From Gnetum montanum (lineage: Eukaryota; Streptophyta; Gnetopsida; Gnetales; Gnetaceae), in NCBI GenBank assembly GCA_015680685.1, contig MNCI01028834.1, forward strand, positions 369,838 to 433,837: 64,000 bases of DNA. Reading direction: 5' to 3'. Made by a program: the position numbers and the translations under genes. How positions within the stretch are numbered: position 1 is the stretch's first letter; each line of letters starts with the position of its first letter. Positions 10,640-21,912 of the stretch are shown piece by piece. A model generated the notes under the pieces. That model did no database searches and was not told the DNA's origin. It saw nothing but the letters and a program-made list of their open reading frames with translations.

Positions 10640-13600
10640 GTTGACATATAAATTTTCATTGGATGCATCATCAAATACCTATGTCAAAAACTATAATAAA
10701 AAATAGAATAAAATAGAAAAATAGATTACATATTAAATGTAATAAAATATCATCAAGGCATTAGGCTCTAACAAAATAATATAACTAAAAAAAATTGAAT
10801 AAGATACAAATGTTACTCAATAAATATTGTAAATAAACTTAGGATTATACAAGAAAATAAGTACAAAATCCATACCATCAAGTAAAGGGCATTACATAGT
10901 ACAGAAATACCAATTGAACATTATAATTTAGAAAAATACAATAAAGTATAAAGTAAATTCAAATACTAGAATATGCATAAAGTCTAAATCTAAGCATTAG
11001 CTTCTTCATTTGTTTCATCATCCTTGCAACCAACTAAATCACCTAAAAGGCACAAAAAAAAGAAAGAAAGTTAGTCCTAAGACTAAGCAGGAAAAACAAA
11101 CTAAAAGTACTCACTTAAGGATTTTGGAATTAGGGATCAAGAAGCTAGACATTCATGCATAGGGGGTAGCTACATCAAAAGAAGTTATTATCAAACATCC
11201 AAACATATAGTTACAAAAATAACCAAACATTAGACAAACATATATTACTAAAATATCTAAAAGGAATCCACCACAAACCATAAATCCAAATATTATGAAA
11301 GCATAAATCACTCTCTTAATGTCAAAGCTAATATGTATACTTATTGTGCATAATAAGATTTTTCAAAAGCTAAAACCAAGATAAAATGTGCTAGTTGGAC
11401 TTATTTATAGTTTCTTAAATCTAGTACCAAGGTCAGTTGTACACTAACATGAGAAGCCCAAATTCTTATACTCTATTCCCCCTTCATGGAGCATTCTTTA
11501 AAGGTCACTCCCTCCATGCTAGCTTCATTAACCAATCAAGAGATACTTATCAAGAAACACAACCCACATAATCAACATCAAAACTAGCATCTAACACACA
11601 AACCAAATATAAAATCCTAGATAGTAGGGACATGTTTCCAAATTACTTACCCAAATAAAAATGGATTTTATGCTAAATAAATATTGCTTTCAAATAAGAA
11701 TCTAAAGTTCACTAAAATTATTTTCTTAGCTTCTAAAAGATAGTACTAAAACTACAAACACATTACATAATAGATTATAAGATCCTAAGGGTTATTCTAC
11801 TTATATTTAATACTAAAAAAGTGTTCAATTATTATTTCAAACTTTCAAGCATTTTGAGAACCTCTACAAGCTACATGTTTTTTACCATTTAAACAATTTT
11901 CAAGATCAAAAAGATAAGGAATCACTTTACAAAAGTTGCTTGTCTTGACACATGGTATTCATTAGTGATATCATCTTTCATTACAACTTCCATTACATCC
12001 TTACAATGATATCAAAACACACTAACAAGGGTACCTCATGATATGTATTGTGATGCTGAACAACTTTTTCTTCTACGGTGTTATAATCTCAATACATCTT
12101 TAAACTCAAAAATGTGGATTATAGTAGAAAACCCTAATTCTATGGTCCAAAAGTTTGATTGAACAAAATGGAATCAAAATAAATATAATTTTTTTTATAT
12201 TTAATATTTTATACATGATAAAATCAATTTTATATTATTAAATATCAAACAACATCCATTATGAAGTCAGATCTAGTAAAGAAAAATAAGCCTAAACATT
12301 TCATCAAAATAGTTACTAACCAAATTGAAATAACCAAGTATTCCAAAACTCAACAAGATGAGCATTTTATTAAATTTTTCCTAAATAATTAATAGCATTA
12401 CAACCAAAAGCCCTAAAATGGCTAAAAAATCCCAAACAAGCTCCAAATCTTAGGCAAAATCAAAGGTTAACAATGGTATAGATTTGAAATGAAGCACATA
12501 GTAGGGTGTTATATGATAATGCAAATCTAGATATAGGTACTTTTCTATTTAGCAAGATCTTCCTCTCTAGCTCTATCTCTTAGATGTTAGTAAAGCAATT
12601 GGATCATTTCCAATGAAAGGATTCTTAAGTATTTATGCTCACATGTGGATGGTAGAGTTTACAAAAAAGGGTCAATTCTATTGGAAAAACTAAAAGTAAA
12701 AAAAAAAAAATGTAATTGACCCAAGATTTTTAAAATTAACAAAAATAGTATTCTAACATGGGATCATACTTGGCCTAATAAGGTACCCCCTTATGGAATA
12801 TCTAATGGTTATGGTTATCCCTAAACCTAATCGAGGGTCTAAAATCCAAAAATAACAAACCAAGGTATTATCGCATGTTATTCTCAAAAGGGAAAAAACT
12901 AATATAACTTAAAAATACTAAACAAAAATATATATAATTAATTAACTATCCAAACACATAATTATCCCTTGTGTCAATGATTCATCTAGTAGTTGATACC
13001 AACTTTCTTAAAATTCCAAGAGTTTAGTGTACATATACTTAATTAAACAAAAAAAAATTCTAAAAATAAAAAATAGGTAAAAATAAAATAAAATGTATTA
13101 GAATACGAAAGCATCTTTAAAGGTAATTACAACATACATAGATCAAATAAACCATAACACAAGCATAGATAACTAGCAAAGAAAGTATTTAACATAAGAC
13201 ATAGACTTCACAATGATTCAAATTAGAAACATACCAAGGAGAAAAGGGTATCTAAAATCAGGATGTTACATGGTACATTAAAAGGTTAAGTATATTCTTA
13301 TTAGTTTGAAAATTGAGGGTATCAGAAATACAAACTAATTTGACTATAAGTACACTCTCAAACATGTAACAAACATGATATGATATATTAGAAGAATTAT
13401 AAAGGAATATAATTATATTTGAAGTATTATATTAAAGATGATTCTCTATCAATTATTTTAATTTTAATTTAGAATATAAGGTATTTAACCTTTTTAATAA
13501 AGTTTCCACTTATCAAAGAATTTTTATATTAGGGTACTTTTTTATTTCATATTAATTTATGTTTACATATCATTCTAATGTTAAAAAAAAAATCTTCATT

Positions 13601-14254
13601 TCAAATGCATTTACTAATAAATTTTTTCACCATCACTGCACATTAGATTGGTTGCCTTTTACTCATGTATTTTAGCCATGTGATGCCAACCGTTAACTTT
13701 CATCATCATAATTCTAATCTTATCCTGTATCAATAAAATAGGTTGGCTACCCGCCTATAAACCATTATACAGCAAAATCTAAAAGATATTTCTAAGCTTA
13801 GAAAAAGCTCCCTCTTCTCTGCCCTCAATAACGTCGAAAAACGATTTGTATTTGCAAATTTAACGGTAGGAAAAGTTTTGGAACAGGAGGTTGCAAACTT
13901 TCGAAAACAACCAAAAAAACAAAAAATTAAAATTAAAAAAAAGTTGCACTCTGTTAAGCCCGAAGAAACAGATTTTATAACAGTTATTGTCTAACAAGAA
14001 AATCAAGCATGGATCAACGCCACACCAGTGACCCACCACAAGATCATAAATCTCAACAACTCTAGAACTGCAGATAACAGCTTATTTTATGTACTTATGC
14101 ACTAAAAGTCCTCCCCGGATAACATGAAACAGGGAAAGGGAGAACTGAAGGTACTATCACTCAGTATATCAGCCATCAGGTCAGCAATCACTGCAGTAAC
14201 ATGATATGATACGATTGTGAAGCTCAATGGTAATAGATAAGAACAGTCCATGGT
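10640..14254. other. AT-rich intergenic DNA, LTR-like end at 13270; gene 3' flank at the right
   Basis: No gene is recognisable. At 13270 the minus strand reads TGTAACATCCTGATTTT, a sequence typical of Ty3/gypsy LTR 5' ends, so much of 10.9-13.3 kb may be an old LTR. From about 13660 to 14254 CpG dinucleotides reappear, consistent with the 3' flank of the gene at 14255-14752. Confidence 0.4.
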
Positions 14255-14752
14255 TCAACTTGAAACCCAGGCACGTGATGGGCTTCTCAGAAGCCGCCTC
14301 ATCTTGTGAAACAGGGTCTTCTGCGTAGAAGATGAAGAAGATTTTCTGTGGCAGGAAGACGAAAATTTGGTCCTCAGGCGAGGAGGAGGACTGAGGGGAA
14401 GCATAATGCCACCATGATCGTATTCTTGATCTTGAAAGTTAACGCTGCGGCTGTGTTTTGGGGTCCCTGGTCTGCATTCCCACTGAAAAGGGACTCCTAC
14501 GCCCACTGCTGCAGAATCTCTGTAATACTCTCGCCATGAATTGTTTTCACAGTCGCCACTATTATCGTGGAGAAGCTTCCCTAGAATTCTGCCATTGTGA
14601 GAAGAAGGTGACCCGGAACTCTCTTTATGATCCAGAGTAATTTGCAGTTTCAGGGTCTTCTCCTCATCTCTTATTTCTTCTTGTACTTCTTCAGGTCTGA
14701 AGCTTTTGATCTCGTTGTCGGATTCAAAGTCCAGAGGAACAACAGCGGCCAT
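14255..14752 (-). CDS. DUF688-like plant protein, 165 residues
   Basis: The only intact, gene-like frame in the window: uninterrupted from ATG at 14750-14752 to TGA at 14255-14257. The hallmark is GVPFQWECRPGTPKH (about residues 86-100), the PFxWExxPGxPK motif of the plant DUF688-type family, followed by a proline patch LPLSPPPRL (about 118-126). The N-terminus is acidic (residues 8-35); the C-terminus is Ser-rich then basic (KMRRLLRSPSRAW, about 150-162). There is no signal peptide or membrane segment. Function of the family is unknown. Codons and flanks keep CpG and higher GC, unlike the surrounding transposons, which suggests low methylation and a live gene. A single exon is assumed; an extra upstream exon cannot be excluded. 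The family call is from memory of the motif. Confidence 0.82.
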   Translation of the reverse strand: MAAVVPLDFESDNEIKSFRPEEVQEEIRDEEKTLKLQITLDHKESSGSPSSHNGRILGKLLHDNSGDCENNSWREYYRDSAAVGVGVPFQWECRPGTPKHSRSVNFQDQEYDHGGIMLPLSPPPRLRTKFSSSCHRKSSSSSTQKTLFHKMRRLLRSPSRAWVSS

Positions 14753-15989
14753 TATCGATTGCTGAGATCTGATCTTTGATTAGGGTTTTGGATAATGGAT
14801 GAATACATAAACTGGTGGATAAGTATATGAAGTGGTGGGGACTGATTGCAGACGCGAAGATATGGGTATGTTGAGTGTGATCCAGAGAAAAAGATGATGA
14901 GCGGATATGCCAGAGCAGGTATATGTGTGCTGCAAGTCTGCAACTGTTGCTGTTATTCTACTATTCCAACTTTGTAAGCTGTTGCTGTAAACGCGGCTTT
15001 AAGCCAAAGGTTAGGTTGACCGTTACAGAATTTGGAATCTCTTTGTTTCAGTTTCGTCTCTACGAATCCGAGTTGGAAAATGAGATGTCCGCTTTTTGGG
15101 ATATGCTTTGGATATGGTGGACGTTGGGGCAAGCTGCTTGGCTTAAATAAACTGGATTCATGATTTCATCTATGAAGTTGGGGCCAAGTTTTTCTTAAAA
15201 GGAAAAATTGATGTGAATTTTGTAACGGTTGTATTTGAATTAGAGTGCATTACCGACGAGTTTATGAAGCAAACAAGCTGATGTAAAGACTAGCCCATTT
15301 TGAGGCCAGTCTCCTTAATTTGGGTGCTTTTGGACGAGGCTACCAAGCATGGGCAAGTTTTCCACGAATTTGTATTCTCTCCATCAATGATACAAAAGTG
15401 TACTTTTAGAAACGTCCATGAATCTTATGGAGGGATCACCTAAAGTATTGGTAGCTAAGATACCATTAAATGCACATGATATCTTTTAAAGAAATGACCT
15501 ATAGTTTCATAAACGTCCATGTAACTTATGAATGGATAGATTAAAAGCTAAGGAAGCTAAAATATTAGTAACATTAATAATGATATGTTAGTTTAGTGGC
15601 AAGAGCTTTGGCATAAAAAGTTATCCAAATAAGAAGTAGAATATCAAATCCTTAATAATGAATAATAATTAAAAATATCAAGGTACATCACATCATCAAC
15701 ATAAAAGAGATAATCTAAAATAAAAAGCCTAGGTTTTCTATAGGAAAAGAGTGAAGCTATACATCCTAAGATATATAGCCAACATGATGCTCTAGAAGAA
15801 TTATAAAGGTATACAATAATATGAAAAGGTATCAAGAAACTCTCCCTAGGCATGTGTCGATGGTGCATCAAGCTTATCCAAATTAGAGGCATTTCTTAAG
15901 TAATAGGCCTAAGAAGGTCTATCTTTTGTTGAATGTCTTGGTGGGGCAGGAAGGTCCTCCTCACTATCTAAAGTGGGAGGAGTGATGAT
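14753..15989. other. 5' flank of the DUF688-like gene, then AT-rich DNA
   Basis: From 14753 to about 15150 the sequence is CpG-bearing and likely holds the leader and promoter; I found no clear TATA box. From 15150 to 15989 it becomes AT-rich without a gene. The E3 element begins at 15990. Confidence 0.5.
14780..14789 (-). promoter_or_regulatory. Telo-box-like motif in the 5' leader of the DUF688-like gene
   Basis: AAAACCCTAA on the minus strand, about 30 bases upstream of the start codon. AAACCCTA is a known plant promoter/leader element. A single copy could be chance. Confidence 0.35.
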
Positions 15990-16872
15990 TAATGAGTCAT
16001 AGTTTTGTTGGCCTTGTCAATTGGGCCACATTAACACATTGTATCATGCACATTGTATCATGCATCGAGGCCTCGTCAATGCGGTGTTTGCATTTGACTA
16101 TAAATACATGCCTACGAGTTGCATTTATGGTAATTGAGATTTTAGTAGCAATGAAGCTCTTACAGTTTGTTCATTTGAAAGTTAGAATTTTTCTCTTGAG
16201 TGCTCGTAGTAGGAGTAATTGAGCATATAGATCTTTATTCGAGCATTGTTGTACCTAAGCACAATAGTGTGTGTAGCAATAAAAACAAGGTTTTTGATAA
16301 ACCTTGTAGCACTTTGGATAGATTAAATATTCTATTTATGCATTTAATGTTTTCAATTCTTTATTAAATATTTTCTAGTAATTAAGTTAATAAAGTAATT
16401 AAACAAGATAGATTAAAAACCTAACTATGATTGCTTCAAGCATAACATGTATTCACTTGGTAATCCCAGCAGTGTTATTGCTTGGTATGCCTAGTAGTGT
16501 AGTGCTTGGTAACCTAGCAGTGGATACACGGGTTCAGGATGTTTGCGGAAAGTGGGACTTGATGCTTATGTTAGAATGAGTTAGATACTAATAATTAGTT
16601 AAAATAAATTAGGTAACCCAATTACTTTTAGCTTCCATTGAACACCAAACCATAAAATATAAAATGATAAAAATCAAATGCTTCAATTACACTTAACCAT
16701 ACTAGTGTACTCACAAGTGTAATTGGGAAGATAATGATTGATTTTAAGGTAAAGATTCACTTCCTAGAAGGCTAGTGCACCGAAAACTATAAAATCTATT
16801 AAATTCAACTGGATCATGCATGAACACTTGTGATTCGTATGGTTGGGCATAGGGGTACCTTACTACTCATCA
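15990..16872 (+). repeat. 5' LTR of E3
   Basis: 883 bp. It aligns with 23890-24762 nearly throughout; for example, both contain GATAAACCTTGTAGCACTTT and GGTTG.GCATAGGGGTACCTT. The first dinucleotide is TA instead of TG. Its U3 has a perfect tandem duplication of CATTGTATCATGCA (16037-16050 and 16051-16064) where the 3' LTR has a different arrangement. Confidence 0.85.
16099..16106 (+). promoter_or_regulatory. TATA box of the E3 5' LTR
   Basis: TATAAATA, conserved at 24029-24036 in the 3' LTR. Confidence 0.5.
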
Positions 16873-16873
16873 T

Positions 16874-16891
16874 TGGCATTATTTCCAAGGA
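16874..16891 (+). promoter_or_regulatory. Primer-binding site of E3, strongly decayed
   Basis: TGGCATTATTTCCAAGGA, one base after the LTR. It matches the tRNA-Asp type PBS at 11 of 18 positions; six of the seven differences are transitions. It is recognisable mainly because it sits exactly where the better preserved E1 site does. Confidence 0.6.
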
Positions 16892-17023
16892 CCTTGTTTG
16901 TTGAAATGTGTGTTATTTAGGATTAGTGAATATTATTCATATTGTTGGATGAACTCAAGGTCAACATCACTTTCAATGGCATATAACTACTAAGCACACT
17001 AATAATTTTATTTTTTTTGCAAA

Positions 17024-18965
17024 ATGTCTTCTTCCCATAGGCATGAAGATATCAAATCATTGGTCTCCTAGGAGTGCAAAGTGGTATATCTTGATCTAGA
17101 TCAGTATGTATCGAACTTCACCTTCATCCTACATCAGGATGAGCAATTGCAATGGCATGATATGAAGGGCAACAACATCTTTTCCTCCAATCGATCTATG
17201 CTTAGGATGCTATTTCAAACCCTTAAGAAGTTGGGCATCATAGATCTTCATGAAGAATACATTTTGAATGGTTATGATACTCAGAACTACTACCCCATTG
17301 AAACATAACATAAGTGAGATTGATGTTAAGAGAAGCTCCATGAGGCTATGAAGGGAAAACATTACACTAATCCCTTGTTCCTACTAAATCAAAATGACAA
17401 TGAGGATCCTCCCTTTGAAGGCTCTCAACATGAAGATTCTCCATTCCTTGTTATTGATAATGAGGATGTGGCCCTAAACCTATTATCCACTATTCACAAA
17501 TAGGGTTTAGGAAATAGTGACAACAAAGGTAGGGACTCAGGCAAGCATCACAATAGCAAGGGATCTAAGGATGATGGTCGTAGTGAGTGAAAAAGTGATG
17601 GCAAACACTACGATGGTGGTGGCGGTCCACCTTCCTCTTCATCCTCTTCATTTGATTCTAAACATTCCTCTTCATCTTTTGGTTCTCATAGAAGCCACCA
17701 TCAAAATAATCACAATGAAGGTAATCAATGAGCCAACAATGATTGTGAAGGCCACCAAGACTGAAGGGTTGGTCAAAACCATCATCAGCACCATTGATGT
17801 AGTGATGATGATGAACATTTGTTAGTGACTCATAGTATGCTCAACATTGCAGAGGTAGTTACAATTCCAACCAAGCATAGGAAAGATAGCTAGATCAAGT
17901 GCTTAGACATGAATAATATTTCAAGATTTAAGGGGGGATACAATTATAATCTACAAACACATCTACAAACTTTCCATGATGCCTATTTCTTACATAACAT
18001 AGAAAATAAATGGCAAAAACTCAAGCTCCTCCCTAGGACACTCATCAAGGAAGCTAAAAGCTAGTACTAGTCCTTGGAGCTAGAATCTATTTGTAGATGG
18101 AGTACCATGTTGGAGTTATTTAACGACAAATATCAAATGTACTCTAGAGTGTCTAATCTAAGAAGGAAAATCCAAAGCTAGAAATAGGGAATACATAAAC
18201 CCTTAGATGCTACCATGGGTAGATACAATTCACTCTTACACCAATGCCCTAGCCATGGTCATTTTTAGAGGAAACAACTTCACCACATCATAGATGGGCT
18301 CAGAGTAGAAACTAGAAGAACCCTTGGGGTGTATGCCCAATGGAGATTGTCTGAACTAAGAGCTTATTAGATCCAAAGGCTAATTGGGTAGGTAGTAAAA
18401 GAAGAAGGTGAGCTATGAAAAAGGGAAAGTGCAGAAGAGTATAATAGGGATCCATCCATTAGGAAATGGAAGGTCCAATTTTGTGATGAGTAGGAGTCAT
18501 TGCTCAATGAAGTGATGAATAGGAAAGCCTTGCCCATCCAAAAATTTTCTTTTGATATTTTGATAAATTATGGAACTTTGTGGATGAAAAATTTCAAACT
18601 GCTATGAATATTGTTGAAGAATCCAAAGAGAAAAATAGTGATCATAACCATAGGAGAAGAAAAGAAGCTAAATGTACCTACGAAAGAGATAAGGGTAAAG
18701 TTGTTGCCATAGAGGAAGTTGTGAAAATTGACTCTAATGATGAAACTAATTGTGGCATTTGTCAATACAAACATTCAAAGGGTTGTTACCCTATGGTGTC
18801 ACACTTACAAGAGTCTAGAATGTATGCATTGAATCCTCAACTAGCATGTAGGTAGGCACCTAGGAAATCCAAGACAGTTCCAGCAACAACAACAAGCTTA
18901 CTACCCAACTGGAGCTCCTCCACAACCTTATGAACAATATCAACAATGGTACCAACCACAATAGT
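17024..18965 (+). pseudogene. Athila-type gag of E3, decayed
   Basis: Colinear with the gag of E1. ATG at 17024 gives MSSSHRHE. Next come FILHQDEQLQWHDMKG (about 17110-17170) and DTQNYYPIE, a poorly conserved hinge (17510-17900), the core gag domain from MNNISRFKGG (about 17910) through RWSTMLELFNDKYQMYSRV (to about 18155), and IIDGLRVETRRTLGVYAQ (about 18285-18345). A Cys/His cluster CGICQYKHSKGC (about 18751-18786) may be a degenerate zinc knuckle; a Gln/Pro/Tyr-rich tail ends near 18965. Two Trp codons of the core WYW motif have become TAG. Many other stops and frame changes occur. Confidence 0.85.
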
Positions 18966-19439
18966 GAGGAATGTCATAGTGAAGGTAGCAGTAGCCTTAT
19001 AGGCAACCAAATCCATATGGGTACTATGTTTAGCAACTCATCTCCCCAAGAAGTTCTGCAAGTCATATCTCATTTTAGCATCACTGTTATCCTCTAGAGT
19101 ACCACCAAACACATTCATCATCTGCCTAAGAGAAAAACTCATTTCAATACCATCCTCCACATCCATCTACATACACACCTCCACCTTCAACCTAGTTACC
19201 TCTTGCTCCATCCATGTAGGATGAGATTCCTTCATAGTTGCAACAACAAAATGCTAAGAAGGTTGTACATTCACAACTGGCTTTCCAACTGAGTGGTTCA
19301 GACAATTGATCTAGAAAAAGACCCTTCTTCCAACCTAGTAGTCCTCTCCAATCCTCATAACCTAGTGTAGCTAATCATCCTACATCTTCAATACCTTCAT
19401 CCTCTATGTCAAATACCTTTTAGTATCCCTCAAACCAAA
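18966..19439 (+). other. Gag-protease linker of E3
   Basis: Pro/Ser/Thr-rich reading (e.g. YTPPPSTQLPLAPS near 19170) with many stops. This fits the disordered linker between gag and protease; no domain is visible. Confidence 0.45.
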
Positions 19440-19870
19440 TTCCACCTTAGATTCACACTGTAATGCTAACTCATGTTGTTTCTAACTAGATCAAGGTTGG
19501 CAATCTTCCCATGAAAAAAATTGACCTAGGAAGTCTGCTCATTTACTTGTAGATCACTGGACATGAGTCATGCAAGGCTCTTCTTGAAACTGGTTCTAGA
19601 GTTAATCTCATCTCCCATGACATGTACAAGTCTTGAAACCTATCACTTCTTAAGAAGAGCAACATCTATCTAGATTTTGTAGATTAGTCAATTACTATCC
19701 ATCTACCATTAGTAGAGGACATTGTGACCATAGTTTGTGAGTGGTCCTATCCTACTGATTTTTTGGTGATCAAGGCTAAAAATTGTAAAAGTGACTTCCC
19801 CATCATTATTGAAGAGCTTGGTTAAGCACAGTTGACGCACATATGGGCATAAGGGATCTCTCTTTAGAAA
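19440..19870 (+). pseudogene. Retropepsin of E3, active site altered
   Basis: The block KALLETGSRVNLIS at about 19574-19615 corresponds to the LLDTGA/SVNLI active-site region of gypsy proteases; the catalytic Asp codon is GAA (Glu, 19586-19588). Further on, YPTDFLVIKAKNCKSDFPII (about 19750-19810) matches the C-terminal half of the domain. A stop follows the active-site block. This is a decayed, inactive protease. Confidence 0.65.
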
Positions 19871-20329
19871 TATCCAAAGAAAATGGATTGGGCAAGATAG
19901 AGAAGAAGCATATTCCATGCATCGTGTACAATGATAATGGGTGTAATTACATGCAAAAGATTTGATCCATCAAAAGTACATACATTAAAGCATGCAATCA
20001 ATGTGCATAAGAAATCAATATTGAAAGGTGTCTGTATGTAGTAGCCATGAAATAAGAGGGAATCTAATGACTTATAGTTGACTCTAATAGTAGCACATTA
20101 TGCATCGAACCAACTGAGAGCCTAACATGTGCTTATGTTGAAGGCATGGTCAACCTTGAAAAAGTTCATTCCCAATTCTTTGATGATGATGATGATACCT
20201 ATTAGGGAGAGTTGGAAATCCCTAATAACTTTAAGTAGGAGTCCCTAAAGCTAAAAAATGTACTAGCTAGCATGGAATATGCATTTTTAAATAATAGTAA
20301 ATCAATCATAATTAATGCCAAACTTTCTC
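19871..20329 (+). other. Protease-RT linker of E3
   Basis: No recognisable domain, many stops. Located between the protease and the conserved pre-RT segment. Confidence 0.4.
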
Positions 20330-20445
20330 TTGAATAAAAATAAAAACTATTAAAAGTGGTTAACAAATGGCCAATAGCCTTTACTTGGTCATATCCTGAG
20401 CTAATAGGAATCGATCTAAGGATATGCCAACATCGCATTTACACT
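20330..20445 (+). pseudogene. Pre-RT segment of E3 pol
   Basis: Reads KLLKVVNKWPIAFTWSYPEL then GIDLRICQHRIYTN, the conserved stretch that precedes the RT in Athila-like pol. Directly after it the coding sequence stops matching pol, because an inverted segment begins near 20446. Confidence 0.6.
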
Positions 20446-21522
20446 AACTTCAAATTAGTGAAGTTAACTCACTCACTATCCATGATGGGATAGATGAACA
20501 TCACCTTGAGGAGTTGTTTAATTTCTTCCTTAATGATTTACTTCAATTTTGAATTTTTATGGCTATGCATATCCCTACGTAGTGGCCTCTACAAGGTCCT
20601 TTATGAGCATCCTGGAGAACACATAATGGATCTTCATCAGGGACATACCAAGGAATAAGCCCATTGGTGCCTACCTTGTAAAGGTATTCATTGATTTCCA
20701 TGAAGCATTTGTCCCAGTGAAGAAACTATTACTTCTTTTTAAAGTCAAAAGCTTATGGCATGTCTTGAGTGAGAAAATAGGTAAAGATGACATTGTACCA
20801 TATTGTTTCTATGAGCATTTATTCATGTATTTCTCTTGTAAAGACGAGTTCATCTGGAAACTGATTAGAGAGTGGGATTTCCTCCTCTTTATTATCCCAT
20901 CTTAAGTAAGAGAGGTGGTGGGTGATCGCATTCTTTATTCCTTTTTGATCTACCATTGTGAGACCCAATTCTTGTAAGATCATAAGCCATCGTATGATAC
21001 GAGGGCTCACCGTTGGCTTATTCATGAGGAAGTAGATTTCATTGTGGTTCATGTGTACAAATACTTTGTAGACAAGCACATAGTGCCTAAAATTTTCTAG
21101 AGTGTACACCATAGCCATTAATTCTTTTTTTATAGTGGTGTAATTCAACTATGCTCCCATAAAGCTTTGGCTCATGTAGTGGATGTAATATGGGTGTTTC
21201 TTATCATCCATCTACGTGAGCACCACTCTCAAGGCATAGTTAGATGCATCTATCATAATGTGGAAGGGTTTGGACCAATCTAGTGCTTATAGGATTGGTG
21301 TTTTTATGATTTTTTCTTTTAACTATTAGAATGCATGTTCGCATTCCTTGGTCTAAATGCAAGATGCATCTTTCTTTGTAAGCTCTACTAATGGTTTTGT
21401 AATCTTAGAGAAATTCTCTATGAATCACTGGTAGTAGCCATTGTGTCCAAGGAATGACTAAACATCTTTAACTATCTCTGTTTGATATGTTATTCCTTAG
21501 ATGATCCTTATTTTTCTAGGTC
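20446..21522 (-). pseudogene. Inverted duplicate of E3 RNase H, zinc-binding region and RT start
   Basis: This segment is the reverse complement of pol sequence found downstream in normal orientation. On the minus strand it reads the RT end (ENFSKITKPLVELTKKDAS), RNase H (KKELMAMVYTLENFRHYVLV, PRIIRWLMILQELGLTMVDQ) and the zinc-binding region (VPDEDPLCVLQDAHKG near 20620). It then passes through a fusion junction into the RT start (EEIKQLL...FIYPIMDSE, near 20465-20550). Its closest matches are 22525-23510 and 21525-22010 (+). Confidence 0.8.
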
Positions 21523-21912
21523 AAAAAGGAATCAAGAATGTGATCACCCACCACCTCTCTCACTTAATATGGGATAATAAAGAGGATGAAAGCCCACTCT
21601 CCAATCAGTTTCTAGATGAGCTCCTCTTTACAGGAGAAATACATGAACAAATACCCATAGAAATAACATGGTACAATGGCATCTTCACCTATCTTCTCAC
21701 TCAAGAGATGCCACACGATTTTGACTTTAAAAAGAAGTAAAAGTTTCTTCATTGGGACAAATACTTCATGGAAATTGATGAACACCTTTACAAGGTAGGC
21801 ATCAATGGGCTTATTCCTTGGTATGTCCCTGATGAAGATCAATTATGTATTCTCCAAGATGCTCATAAAGAACCTTGTAAAGGCAACTACGTAGGGATAT
21901 GCATAGCCATAA
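21523..21912 (+). pseudogene. Extra copy of RNase H C-terminus and zinc-binding region (E3)
   Basis: A plus-strand copy of 23097-23500, about 90% identical by eye: GIKNVITHHLSHL, WYNGIFTYLLTQEMP, KFLHWDKYFMEIDEHLYKVG, VPDEDQLCILQDAHKE. At 21912 it is fused to the RT start instead of continuing into integrase. The same unusual junction (ATAGCCATAAAAATTC then AAATTGAAGTAAATCAT) appears in the inverted block. Confidence 0.85.

Noticed and set aside
14923-15150. 75-codon plus-strand frame upstream of the DUF688-like gene
   Set aside because: No domain and no paralogue; more likely promoter or leader sequence of the minus-strand gene.
15644-15892. Minus-strand frame containing YVDDVM, like an RT active site
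   Set aside because: No other RT motif surrounds it in any frame; chance match in AT-rich DNA.
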